Shown here piece after piece: positions 50,109-60,775 of a stretch of 64,000 nt of DNA. The stretch covers positions 82,124,665-82,188,664 of the forward strand of contig CM050453.2 in the NCBI GenBank assembly GCA_027563935.2. The letters run 5' to 3'. The notes under the pieces are model-generated. The model ran no database searches and had not been told where the DNA came from. It saw nothing but the letters and a program-made list of their open reading frames with translations. The stretch is from Costus lasius. Lineage: Eukaryota > Streptophyta > Magnoliopsida > Zingiberales > Costaceae. The first letter of the stretch is position 1. Every line of letters begins with the position of its first letter. The translations under genes were made by a program, and so were the position numbers.

Positions 50109-51256
50109 TGATGACACCAAAATTTATAGTAAATTTTGTGCCATTTGATGGGTATTTTTGTGTCATATTCATGCTCTTTTGCTTATTTTTATGCTTTATT
50201 TATAAAATGTTGTAGAATCTACACCTTTTCTAGTTTTTAATGATTTTCAGGTAAAAAGGCACTATTTTGAGGCGTTTTCAAACAAATTCAGAAGCATAGA
50301 TGAATTCCCCCCCATCAAGAGAATATTGCATGTCAAATTTCACGATGATTAGAGCTTTAGACCAAAATTACAGTAGGGTTGTAATCAACATTATGGTACC
50401 GTGGTTTCACTGCACCTACAGAACAAATCACGGTACTGCCATAATTTTCGTATACTGCCATATTTTGGGTCTCTTTATGTATAGAAAGTTTTGAAGAAAT
50501 TACGGCCCTGTCGTAATGAATTTCACCGGCTGTAATTTGGGTTCAATTTCGTACAGAAAGATTTGCAAGAATTACGGCACTGCCGTAATGGATATCACAG
50601 CCCGTAATTTGGGTTCAATTTCATACAGAAAGATTTACAACAATTACGGCACTGCCGAAAACAATATCACAGGCCGTAATTTCAAGAGATTTTTCACCCG
50701 AGAGATTTGTAGGAATTACGACACTGCCATAAATAATATTATGGTACCGTAATTCTGAACGATTTATGTACCGAGAACTTCTGCAATTATTACGGCACTG
50801 CCGTAATGAATTACACGGCCGTAATTGTAACCTGGACTTGTGATTTTCATGGACTGTTTGAAGTTCGATTCTTGCGCGAAAGTGATCTTTGAGTTCTTTG
50901 TCAATGATTTACTTATATTTAACATTGAATAAATCCTGCATAAGAGTGAGGATTGGTTCTTTGTAAATTGTTTGTGCGAGAGCGAGATAATTTCTTTTTA
51001 AAGTAAATTATATCTTTATCATAATAAAATTAGATTGACGAACATCTATTTATATCTAGTCATGGAAATTAAGGTGGATGAAACCCTAGTCCCAGTCTCT
51101 CGCTTTGATATTTTCGTGTAGCTTTCGATAGTTTGCTTCATATTTTCGACTGCCTAGCTAGTGAGAAATTGATTATTCGGTACTTGACAAACGAGGTCTC
51201 TGTGGTTCGATATCTTAATTATTACTTCGAGTATCCGTGCACTTGCGGACATAACA
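50109..51256 (+). repeat. 5' LTR of the Athila-type element
   Basis: Begins TGATGACACC and ends GGACATAACA, followed by the primer-binding site. It contains the 72-bp palindrome-bearing tandem array. Confidence 0.7.
50350..50835 (+). repeat. 72-bp tandem repeat with ATTACGGCACTGCCGTAAT palindromes
   Basis: Units start at 50499, 50571, 50643, 50715 and 50789 (period 72-74), with decayed ones upstream from about 50355. The best units (50571 and 50789) have a perfect 19-bp palindrome, nine base pairs around a central C. Each unit also has a half-site CRGCCCGTAAT about 20 bp later. Confidence 0.85.
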
Positions 51257-51262
51257 AGTTTT

Positions 51263-51281
51263 TGGCGCTGTTGCAGAGGAT
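51263..51281 (+). other. Primer-binding site of the Athila-type element
   Basis: TGGCGCTGTTGCAGAGGAT, close to the TGGCGCCGTTGCCGGGGAT site that Athila/Tat elements use. Confidence 0.7.
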
Positions 51282-51436
51282 CTTGGTTTTTGTCAATATT
51301 GAAGATATTGAAAGTATTGCTATACTAGGTTTTGTTTTAATTTTCTGTTTTCTGTTTATTTTGAATTATTTGATCTATATACTTTAGACTGCGCAGGAAA
51401 CTAAAATCTGAATAAAGACAAGGAGAAGAAGTTGTC

Positions 51437-53035
51437 ATGGCAGAAAGAAAAACACTTAGGGACTATGCAGCCCCTAATCCGCAAGAGATACACTTTAGCA
51501 TTGCCAGACTAGCTATCGAGGCTGATAATTTTGAAATCAAGCTAGCTTTCTTGTCCATGATATAACAAAATCAGTTTGGAGGATCACCACTTGAAGACAC
51601 TTATCAACATTTATATCTCTTTCTTGAATATTACGACACCATTAAAATTAATGGTGTTTCTGATAATGCATTAAAACTAAGATTGTTTCCTTTTTCTCTC
51701 AAGGACCGAGCACGTTCTTGGCTACAATCTTGACCTACCGGTACCTTCACTACATGGGATCAATTGTCAAATAATTTCTTGATGAAGTACTTTCCACCCA
51801 ACAAGACCATCCAGTTGAGAAATCAGATTACAAGCTTTGCACAGAGGGATGACGAATCTTTTAGCGAGGCATGAGAGCGTTTCAACGATTTACAACGGAA
51901 GTGTCCTCACCATGGCCTTGAAAATTGGGTTTTAATTCATATTTTTTATAATGGCTTACTTTTTAATACCCATCTGACTATTGATGCTGCCGCAGGAGGA
52001 GCCCTTATGAGCAAAACAATTGAAGATGCTTTCACCTTGTTTGAGGAGATGACCTTGAACCATAACCAATGGGCTACTAAAGAAGGAATGCTATATAGTC
52101 ATCAACATGGTAAGAATGAGAATGAAAAGCTAAACTCTTTTAGTGTAGAAACCATGCTTGAAAAATTTATGGCTAGTCAAAATCAATTAATGACAAATCA
52201 AAATAAGGAGATTGAAGATCTTAAGGGATTGGTTAGTCATCTTACTTCTCAAGTAGGAACCTTAGCAGCTCACAAGGGTGATGAACCAAAAGTTAATGAA
52301 CCATGTCAGATTGATGTTTCTAAACCTAGTTCTCCTACACCTTATAGGCCACTTATACCCTTTCCCCAAAGATTAGTGCAAGCAAAATTAGACAAGCAGT
52401 TTGGAAAATTTCTTGATGTTCTAAAGAAGCTTTATATTAATATTCCATTCACTGAAGCTTTATCTCAAATGCCCACATATGCTAAATTCTTAAAAGAAAT
52501 TTTGTCTAATAAAAGAAAGATAGAGGACTATGGTATTGTGGCTTTAACTGAAGAGTGTAGTGCTATTATCCAGAAGAAGTTGCCACCAAAATTAAAGGAT
52601 CCAGGTAGTTTCTCTATTCCTTGTTTTATTGGAAGTATGGCTTTTGACCGAACCTTATGTGATTTAGGTGCTTGTGTAAGTCTAATGCCATTATGTATTT
52701 GCAGGAAATTGAACATGGGAGAGCTTAAACCAACTTCAATATCTTTGCAGCTCGCCGACCGTTCAGTTAAGTATCCTATAGGGATTCTTGAAGATGTGCC
52801 TATCCAAGTAGGTAAATATTTCATCCCAGCAGATTTTGTAGTCCTTGAGATGGAGGAAGATGCAAAAATCCCCATTATACTTGGTAGACCATTCTTAGCC
52901 ACAGCAGGAGCAAATATTGATGTAAAGAACGGTAAACTTACACTTAACATTGGAGATGAAAGAATCGAATATGACTTGAATGAAACCAAGAAAAACCCAT
53001 CAAATTCTGGATCTTGTGTAGTATACATGTTGTAG
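51437..53035 (+). pseudogene. Athila gag and protease, three in-frame stops
   Basis: One frame from ATG 51437 to TAG 53033-53035 is interrupted at 51563-51565 (TAA), 51731-51733 (TGA) and 51872-51874 (TGA). Gag motifs include Phe-Pro-Phe-Ser-Leu-Lys-Asp-Arg-Ala and Lys-Tyr-Phe-Pro-Pro. A long linker contains Leu-Lys-Gly-Leu-Val-Ser-His-Leu, then Pro-Tyr-Arg-Pro-Leu-Ile-Pro-Phe-Pro-Gln-Arg, the Athila junction. The protease active site Asp-Leu-Gly-Ala is intact near 52660, followed by Ile-Leu-Gly-Arg-Pro-Phe-Leu-Ala-Thr near 52880. Gag builds the particle and the protease matures it. The stops exclude full-length product. Confidence 0.8.
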
Positions 53036-54360
53036 ATGACACTGTCTATGATCTTAATGATTTATTTGTTGAAACCTTTGAATATGATTCTGTTCTTGAT
53101 TTTAATGAAGACACCAATTCTGAAATCAATGAATTATTAGACTGCAGTGCTTGTGATGATGAAAAGAGTGAAGAAAGGAAAGCTCCAAAAGTAGAACTTA
53201 AGGCTTTACCTGATAACCTTCGTTATGAATTTCTTGGTCCTGATTCTACTTACCCTGTCATTGTTGATGCACAGCTTGGAAAAAGGGAGACAGATTTACT
53301 TATCAAAGAATTAAGGATTCATAGGAAGGTAATTGGGTACACAATTGATGACTTAAAGAGAATTAATCCTTCTTTTTGTATGCATAGGATCTTAATGGAA
53401 GAGGAACACAAACCACATGCAGATTTTCAAAGGAGACTTAATCTCCCTATGAAAGAAGTTGTGAAGAAGGAAGTCCTGAAATTACTCGATGCAGGTATTA
53501 TTTATCCTATCTCTGATAGTAAATGGGTAAGTCCTGTACATTGTGTTCCTAAGAAAGGAGGGGTAATTGTAATGAAAAACAAAGACAATGAACTAATTCC
53601 TATTAGAACAGTAACTAGTTGGCGCATGTGCATAGATTATAGAAAATTGAATGCTGCTACTAGGAAATACCATTTTCCGTTATCTTTTATTGATCAGATG
53701 GTTGAGAGGCTTGCAAACCATTCTCACTTTTGTTTCTTAGATGAATATTCTGATTTTTTCCAAATTCCTATACATCCTGATGATCAAGATAAGACCACTT
53801 TCACCTGTCCGTACGGTACTTTCGCATATAGGAGAATGCCTTTTGGTCTATGTAATGCACCTGCTACTTTTCAGAGGTGTATGATGGCTTTTTTTTCTGA
53901 CTTCATTGAAGATTTTATGGATATCTTTATGGATGATTTCTCTGTATATGGTTATTCTTTTGATGATTGTTTGGCTAATTTATCTCGAGTTTTGCAGCGG
54001 TGTGAAGAAACTAACCTTGTGTTTAATTGAGAAAAATGTCATTTCATGGTTAAGCAAGGGATAGTTTTAGGGCACTTGATTTCAGAGAGAGGGATTGAAG
54101 TTGACAAAGCCAAAGTTGAGGTGATAGAAAAATTAGAACTGCCTACTACAGTAAAGGAGGTCCGAAGCTTTCTAGGACATGCAGGATTCTACCGGTGATT
54201 CATCAAGGATTTTTCTAAACTTGCTCGACCTCTTACAAATTTACTTTGTAAAGATGTTAAATTTTCTTTTAATGAAGATTGTTTATCTGCTTTTCAGAAA
54301 TTAAAGAAAGCTTTGGTTTCAGCACCTATCATTCAGCCTCCAGATTGGGATTTGCCTTTT
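53014..54360 (+). pseudogene. Athila reverse transcriptase, broken
   Basis: It lies in a frame different from gag-protease, overlapping it by 22 bases. Motifs: Trp-Val-Ser-Pro-Val-His-Cys-Val-Pro-Lys-Lys-Gly-Gly, Arg-Met-Cys-Ile-Asp-Tyr-Arg-Lys-Leu-Asn, Phe-Gly-Leu-Cys-Asn-Ala-Pro-Ala-Thr-Phe-Gln-Arg, and the catalytic Phe-Met-Asp-Asp near 53930. In-frame TGA codons lie at 54028-54030 and 54196-54198. The connection to RNase H includes Leu-Gly-His, typical of Ty3/gypsy. Confidence 0.82.
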
Positions 54361-54631
54361 GAGCTCGTGTGATGCCAGTGATTATGCAATAGGAGCAATT
54401 TTAGGACAGAGAAAAGAGAAAAAGCCTTATGTTATTCATTATGCTAGTAGAACTTTGGATGAGACCCAAAGGAATTACACCACCACTGAGAAGGAACTTT
54501 TAGCTATAGTGTTTGCCTTTGATAAATTTAGATCATACTTGATTAACTCCAAAGTAGTGGTGTACACTGATCATGCAGCAGTGAGGTACTTAATGCAGAA
54601 GAAGGATAGTAAACCATGTTTGCTCAGATGA
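54359..54631 (+). pseudogene. Athila RNase H segment
   Basis: Shifted in frame from the reverse transcriptase (break near 54366). Contains [24 protein letters not shown] and Tyr-Thr-Asp-His, the RNase H acidic motifs. It ends in TGA at 54629-54631, then continues in the same frame. Confidence 0.78.
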
Positions 54632-55190
54632 ATTTTACTCTTGCAAGAGTTTGATTTAGAAATTAAAGATAAAAAGGGATTAGAAAATTTTGTTGCAGAT
54701 TATCTTTCAAGGATAGTGGTAGATACTGAAAAGAATGATATAATCAATGATTCATTTCCTGAAGAACAACTCTTGGCCATTGAGCAAATCAGAGCCCCAT
54801 GGTATGCTGACATAGTGAATTACCTAGTAGCTAATGTTCTTCCTCCTGATTTAAGTTATCAAAGAAAGAAGAGATTCTTAGCTGAGGTAAAGCACTATTT
54901 TTGGGATGAGCCTTATGTTTTTAGAAGATGTGCTGATGACATTTTTAGAAGATGTATACCTGAAGAGGAAATCACAGATATATTGTTTCAATGTCATGGA
55001 TCCTCTTATGGTGGGCATGCCAGTACTGAGAAAACTGCTTTCAAAGTGTTGCAATCAGGATTTTATTGGCCTTCAATTTTTAAAGATGCTAGAAACTTTA
55101 TTTTATCTTGTGATAGATGTCAAAAGACAGGTAACATTAACAAAAGACATGAGATGCCATTGTCCAATATTCTTGAGGTTGAGATATTTG
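54632..55190 (+). pseudogene. Athila integrase N-terminal part, cut by Copia
   Basis: It continues from RNase H through the tether (Val-Ala-Asp-Tyr-Leu-Ser-Arg) into the integrase HHCC zinc finger: His in Gly-Gly-His-Ala and Cys-Asp-Arg-Cys-Gln-Lys near 55110. The frame ends where the Copia LTR begins; the catalytic core would be on the far side of that insertion. The reading frame runs on two codons into the LTR. Confidence 0.8.
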
Positions 55191-56848
55191 TGTAAGGAAA
55201 CCTAGTTCACAAGCATTATTCAAAAACTTGTCGCAGCGGAAATACTAGGATCGCATGACATGAGTACATGATCAACCTTGTTTAACTTGTATAAGACAAG
55301 TTAGAGTATTACCTGTGCCATGATGTGAGAGGCGACTTGGAAGATGAAAGGGGCGAGTGCCTCTTCTCCAAAGATGTCACACACAAGATGAGAAAGACTT
55401 TCTTCCTTGTGTTCCCTGTGCTAGCAAAGACACCAAGGAGTCTTGATCGTCTCTAGGAAAGGATGATGTGTGTCCCCTTGGCCGGTCGAGCTTCTCTTCC
55501 TTGCATGAAGATGATCCACACGAGAGCGAAGAGAGGAGGAGGCGAGAGGGCTTTCGAAAAAAAACGTGGATGCACAAAAAGGAAAAATTCGGCCACCACT
55601 TATGGTAAGAACCGAATTAGTAACTCCCTCCATAACTACCCTTTAAGCGATCGAAAACTCCTCTTTGAATTGAACCATGCGTTCACAAGTGAACCGGTTC
55701 AATCTCAATTTGGTTCAAGCACCAAATCAAACCAGCCCTGGTTATAATCTTCTTTGAACCAAATGGCTCAAGATCTAACCACACATCACATTGAACCCCT
55801 GATCTTTACGATCAAGCTTCAATCCTCCGATCAAAGCTTACCGATCACATGTCCTAATCAATCAAACATGATTAGACTAGATCTCACTTTTAATCAGAGC
55901 TTAAAATCCTTTAAACTGAACTAGAATAATTCCAGTCCACACGATCTGACATAAGTAAGCCATATCATCAAATTGTGCAACCCTAAGGGTTTCCTTCAAT
56001 GTCGGTAACGATAACTTACGTTATCACGACCAGAGAGAGGTATCTAGCAACACATCACTGTCTTCCAATATGAAGGAAAGAGTCTTCCAAGACTACTCCC
56101 AAACCACAGTACAAGTGTGAATCTCATTCACTTGGCATACATGTTTCCCTTTGCCACTGGATGTTCTTGTCGGACAAGCGTGTCAAGCCTGTGATTCCAA
56201 CATGATGAAAATGGTTAGATCAGATGAACATAGTCGTCTGGGTATGGCCATACACATTCTCAACCATTTCATCCATAGGGCCCCCTTAGAACATCACACT
56301 CCAACCAGGAGAGGCAATCCTATATCTATCACAAGTACCCTAACATGACTCATGCCCACTATCCAAGATAATCCTTAATCATTATCTTTCAAATGATATG
56401 GAACTACCTCAAGATAATGCCAATCATCACTTAGAAACACAAGTGATCTCAAGTCAGAGGGAATATGCCACTTGCTTGCATACAAGGATTATTCACATTG
56501 TGACAAACAATTGAATATCCTGAGAAGGGTCAGTCCAGTACATCCAATGCACCTATGTGTCTAAATCTTATTCCATGCTCGAAGCATCCTATAAGATTAG
56601 AACACATATTAGTCTCAATCATACCAAGGCTGTCTCATGTTCACCAAGATATCTCGACTAAGGACAATACTGAATGTCAGCTAAACTGAACATCATTGAG
56701 ACATTACCCAGAAGTACACATATAACAGCAGATAATGTAACAATCTGAATAACAACAATTGCCTTTCAAAACAAATATATTTAGTTTATACATGATACTG
56801 ACAATAACCCAAGGCCTCAAACATTAGCCTTAAGGGCATACCCTAACA
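55191..56848 (-). repeat. 3' LTR of the large Copia element
   Basis: Starts TGTAAGGAAACC and ends ATACCCTAACA on the plus strand (TG and CA ends). Contains a GTAACGATAACTTACGTTATC near-palindrome at about 56006. The short frames in it also occur in the 5' LTR and are not genes. Confidence 0.92.
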
Positions 56849-57360
56849 ATCTCCCACTTGCACTTAAACTAATGGTTGAGAAATCTCAAGCCCATATTTT
56901 TACAGTGCTTCTCATGCTTCTGCTGCGTCAGAGGCTTTGTAAGCGGGTCAGCTAGATTGTCATCTGTATGAATCTTGCAGATCTTGATGTCTCCTCGATC
57001 AATGATTTCACGGATCAAGTGAAACCTTCTCTGTATGTGCTTGGACTTCTGGTGTGACCGTGGTTCCTTCACTTGTGCAATCGCTCCGGTGTTATCACAG
57101 AAGATAACCAATGGATCTGCACTTGAAGGAACAACACCAAGTTCCTGAATGAACTTACGAATCCATACTGCCTCCTTTGATGCTTCTGAGGCTGCAACAT
57201 ACTCGGCTTCTGTTGTGGAATCAGCAACAATTGATTGTTTGAAACTCTTCCACACCACTGCTCCTCCATTCAAGCTAAAAACATAGCTTGATTGCGATCG
57301 AAAATCGTCTTGGTCAGATTGGAACGAGGCATCAGTATATCCTTCAATACTGAGTTCTCC

Positions 57361-59568
57361 CTAACCTCCATAAATCAAGAACATATCTTTGGTTCTGCGA
57401 AGATATTTCAAAACGTTCTTGACTGCAATCCAGTGTGCCTTCCCTGGATTACCTTGGAACCGACTGGTTACGCTTAACCCGTAAGCGACGTCTGGGCGAG
57501 TACACAACATCGCATACATGATGAACCCAATAGCCGAAGCATAAGGCGTATTGTCCATCTCATCTTTCTCAGACTGTGTTTGAGGACACTGGCCTTTTGA
57601 AAGATTCAGACCATGTCTGATTAGAAGATATCCTCTTTTAGAATTTTCTAAATGGAATCTCTCCAGGACCTTATCGATGTAAGTACTTTGGCATAGCCCG
57701 AGAAGCCTATTAGATCTATCTCTAAAGATCTTCACACCTAGTATATAGGTCGCTTCTCCTAAATCTTTCATCTGGAAATATTTTCCTAACCATGCTTTGA
57801 CTGCATGCAGTTCAGGAATATCGTTTCCAATGATTAAAATATCATCGACGTAGAGAACTAGGAAAGTAATCACGCTCCCACTAAACCTTTTATATACACA
57901 CGGGTCATCTTCATTTTTGATGAAACCAAATTCAGAAACTGATTCATCAAAACGAATATTCCAGCTTCTCGATGCTTGTTTTAGTCCATAAATAGACTTC
58001 TTTAATTTGCATATTTTATGACGTTCTGATGGGTTAATGAAACCTTCAGGTTGTGTCATGTACACATCCTTTTCTAATTTTCCATTAAGGAAAGCGGTTT
58101 TCACATCCATTTGCCAGATCTCATAATCATAATATGCTGCTATCGCGAGAATAATTCGAATGGACTTGAACATGGCTACAGGAGAGAAAGTTTCATCATA
58201 ATCTATCCCGTAGATTTGTTTGAAACCTTTCGCAACTAGCCTGCCCTTATAGGTAACTACGTTACCATCCATGTCTTTCTTCTTTCTGAAGATCCACTTA
58301 CAGCCTATAGGGATTATCCCCGAAGGCGGATCAACCAAATCCCAGACTTGGTTATTTGACATGGAGTCCATCTCGGCTCGCATAGCTTCAAGCCATCTTG
58401 CTGACTCCGGTCCACTGACCGCATCCGCATAAGTGAGGGGTTCATCATTAATGATGTAGACTCCGTCATAGCGCTCAGGCTGACGACGAATCCTTCCCGA
58501 TCTACGCGGTTCCCGTGATGCCTGAGCCTCAGGTTGAACATTAACCTGATCTATTGGCTCAGGCTCATCCAACTTTGCTTGACTACTTTGTCCCTCTTCT
58601 GGAATTTCATCCAGCTTTATTTCTCTCCCATTGGCCTCTTGCAGAAGAAACTCCTTCTCAAGAAAAATAGCCGTTCGAGCAACAAACACTTTATTCTCCT
58701 TGGGATTGTAGAAATAATAACCCTTAGTTTCTTTAGGGTATCCGACAAATATGCATTTATCAGATCTGCTTTCCAGTTTCCCAGAGGCGAGCTTTTTGAC
58801 ATAAGCCTCGCAACCCCAGATCTTGATAAATGTCAAGCTCGGCTGTTTCTTATACCATAACTCATATGGCGTCTTTGAAACGGCCTTTGATGGCACTCGG
58901 TTTAGCATCTTTGCAGCTGTTTCCAGTGCAAATCCCCAAAAGGAGTAAGGTAGAGTAGCTTGACTCATCATAGAACGAACCATATCCAATAAGGTTCGAT
59001 TCCTCCTCTCGGACACACCATTCCATTGCGGTGTCCCCGGCGGAGTGAGCTGTGAGATGATCCCACACTCCTTCAGATAGTCATTAAACTCATGACTCAA
59101 GTATTCTCCACCTCGATCTGATCGAAGTGCCTTGATATTTCGGCCTAACTGATTCTGTACTTCATTTTTCAATTCTTTGAACTTGTCAAAAGATTCACTC
59201 TTATGTCTCATTAAGTAGACATAACCATACCTACTGAAATCATCAGTAAAAGTAATGAAGTATGAATAGCCACCTCTGGCATGTATACTAAATGGCCCAC
59301 ACACATCACTGTGAATAAGGTCAAGTAAGCCTGAAGCCCTTTTACCTTTATTAGTAAAAGGAGTCTTCGTCATCTTACCCATTAAACAAGCCTTGCATAT
59401 ATCAAGCTCCTCATAGGAGAATGATCCCAGCAGTCCATAGTCATGCAACTGCTTAATGCATTTCTTGTTAATATGACCTAGACGACTATGCCATAACAAG
59501 GTGCTGTCATCAGCATGCTTGGCTTTCTTATTATCAATTTGTTGTACAGAACATTCCATGTCCAACAT
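57361..59568 (-). CDS. Integrase-reverse transcriptase open segment of the Copia element
   Basis: The longest stop-free piece (735 codons). It carries the integrase zinc finger (His-Ser-Arg-Leu-Gly-His, Cys-Lys-Ala-Cys), the integrase core with His-Ser-Asp, Arg-Ser-Asp-Arg-Gly-Gly-Glu and Val-Ser-Glu-Arg-Arg-Asn-Arg, an acidic linker (Arg-Arg-Ser-Gly-Arg-Ile-Arg-Arg-Gln-Pro), and reverse transcriptase with Leu-Tyr-Val-Asp-Asp-Ile-Leu. It is one part of the broken polyprotein rather than a gene of its own. Confidence 0.75.
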   Translation of the reverse strand: MLDMECSVQQIDNKKAKHADDSTLLWHSRLGHINKKCIKQLHDYGLLGSFSYEELDICKACLMGKMTKTPFTNKGKRASGLLDLIHSDVCGPFSIHARGGYSYFITFTDDFSRYGYVYLMRHKSESFDKFKELKNEVQNQLGRNIKALRSDRGGEYLSHEFNDYLKECGIISQLTPPGTPQWNGVSERRNRTLLDMVRSMMSQATLPYSFWGFALETAAKMLNRVPSKAVSKTPYELWYKKQPSLTFIKIWGCEAYVKKLASGKLESRSDKCIFVGYPKETKGYYFYNPKENKVFVARTAIFLEKEFLLQEANGREIKLDEIPEEGQSSQAKLDEPEPIDQVNVQPEAQASREPRRSGRIRRQPERYDGVYIINDEPLTYADAVSGPESARWLEAMRAEMDSMSNNQVWDLVDPPSGIIPIGCKWIFRKKKDMDGNVVTYKGRLVAKGFKQIYGIDYDETFSPVAMFKSIRIILAIAAYYDYEIWQMDVKTAFLNGKLEKDVYMTQPEGFINPSERHKICKLKKSIYGLKQASRSWNIRFDESVSEFGFIKNEDDPCVYKRFSGSVITFLVLYVDDILIIGNDIPELHAVKAWLGKYFQMKDLGEATYILGVKIFRDRSNRLLGLCQSTYIDKVLERFHLENSKRGYLLIRHGLNLSKGQCPQTQSEKDEMDNTPYASAIGFIMYAMLCTRPDVAYGLSVTSRFQGNPGKAHWIAVKNVLKYLRRTKDMFLIYGG

Positions 59569-59823
59569 GTATAACCCATTGTTAATCGACCCAGTTGCAT
59601 AAACAATACCATCAAATGAAATACATCACTGTGAAGTTTTGCATTCAAATGAAAAACCTTTCCTGACAAGAGCAGGAATTGAGATAATATTCTTTGTTAT
59701 GCTTGGTATAAAGTAACAATTGTCAAGTTCTAATACAAGTCCAGATGGTAAAGAGATGTGATATTCTCCTACAGCAACAGCAGCAACTCGTGCCCCGTTT
59801 CCAACTCGTAGGTCCACCTCATG

Positions 59824-60744
59824 CTATCCCACCTGTCTTCTTCTCTTGAGTTCCTGCACATTTGAACAAATGTGAACTCCACATGCAGTGTCCAACACCC
59901 ATGAAATAGAAGAAGCAACCATGACTTCAGTCACGAAAATACCTGAGCCAGAAGTGGAAGGCTTGCTTCCCTTCTTCTCTCCTCGGAGCGCTCTACAGTC
60001 CTTCTTCCAGTGACCCAGCTGGCCACAATGGAAGCATCTGTTGTCCTTTGACCGCTTTATCTTTTGTTTCAAAGCCTTGTTGTAGCTCTTGATAGGGGTT
60101 TTGCCCTTCTTTCCCTTCTTTTTATTCCCAGAAGGGACCATCAAAACAGAGGATGAAGGCCTTCCCTTCTCAAGAGTCTGCTCTGTAGTGCAGAGCATAT
60201 TCAGTAATTCTGCCGGAGTACAGCCAATTTTGTTCATATTAAAATTAATAATGAACGCATCGAAAGAAGCCGGAAGAGACTGCAAGATAATGTCTACAAC
60301 AAGTTCTTGATTGATGGTATGACCCAGTTTCTCTAGAGCTTCTTTGTACCCAATCATCTTGAGTACGTGAGCTCCCACTGGACTCCCTTCAGTCAGTTTG
60401 CTATGAAAGAAAAGTTTCGTCAAGTTATAGCGTTCTGTCCTTGCCTGTGCAGCATACAGCAATTTCAGATTTGCTATAATATCAATAGCAGACAAATCCT
60501 CATGCTGACGTTGGAGCTCGGGCGTCATTGACGCAAGCATAAGGCAAGCGACATCAGTACTATCACTGACGTGCTTCTCATAAGCATCTCGAACCGCCCT
60601 TGCGGCGTTCGCAGCGGGTTGAGCCGGCATTGCCGTCTCAAGGACGTATAGCTTTCTCTCAGCTTTGAGGACAATCTTCAGCTGTCTGTACCAGTCTGAG
60701 AAGTTTGGCCCAGCAAACTTCTCCTTTTCCAATATGGATCGCAA
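59824..60744 (-). CDS. Gag and start of protease, open segment of the Copia element
   Basis: A stop-free stretch of about 306 codons with Asn-Phe-Ser-Asp-Trp-Tyr-Arg near the start (capsid), a Lys-rich basic region, the zinc knuckle and the protease active-site region. Ends in TAG at 59824. The first codon of this stretch is not an ATG in the sequence, so the true start lies upstream or is lost. Confidence 0.7.
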   Translation of the reverse strand: MRSILEKEKFAGPNFSDWYRQLKIVLKAERKLYVLETAMPAQPAANAARAVRDAYEKHVSDSTDVACLMLASMTPELQRQHEDLSAIDIIANLKLLYAAQARTERYNLTKLFFHSKLTEGSPVGAHVLKMIGYKEALEKLGHTINQELVVDIILQSLPASFDAFIINFNMNKIGCTPAELLNMLCTTEQTLEKGRPSSSVLMVPSGNKKKGKKGKTPIKSYNKALKQKIKRSKDNRCFHCGQLGHWKKDCRALRGEKKGSKPSTSGSGIFVTEVMVASSISWVLDTACGVHICSNVQELKRRRQVG

Positions 60745-60775
60745 GTTGAGCCCTGTGGTGTTCGTTGCTGCAGGA

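Larger units (their letters stand above)
50109..55190 (+). mobile_element. Athila-type Ty3/gypsy element, 5' part, interrupted by Copia
   Basis: In order: 5' LTR (50109-51256), primer-binding site resembling the Asp-tRNA type used by Athila (TTGGCGCTGTTGCAG, 51262-51276), gag-protease (51437-53035), reverse transcriptase, RNase H and the zinc-finger part of integrase. At 55190 the frame is cut by the Copia LTR. The rest of integrase, any downstream ORF and the 3' LTR must lie right of the window. The coding region has at least six in-frame stops and two frame changes. Confidence 0.85.
56869..60775 (-). pseudogene. Copia gag-pol polyprotein with three in-frame stops
   Basis: One frame from about 60775 to 56869, interrupted by TAG at 59826-59824, TGA at 59628-59626 and TAG at 57363-57361. 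Gag is followed by a CX2CX4HX4C knuckle (Cys-Phe-His-Cys-Gly-Gln-Leu-Gly-His) near 60030. The protease site is Leu-Asp-Thr-Ala-Cys near 59900, where Copia usually has Asp-x-Gly, so Ala is unusual. Integrase HHCC and Asp-Arg-Gly-Gly-Glu-Tyr lie near 59470-59110. Reverse transcriptase has Tyr-Val-Asp-Asp near 57855. RNase H ends with Ala-Asp-Pro-Leu-Thr-Lys near 56940. The gag start is unclear: a TAG precedes the conserved frame at about 60776. Confidence 0.85.

Noticed and set aside
55377..55747. Small ORFs repeated at 62733-63103 as a conserved gene pair
   Set aside because: They are identical because they sit in the two LTRs of one Copia element; no domain.
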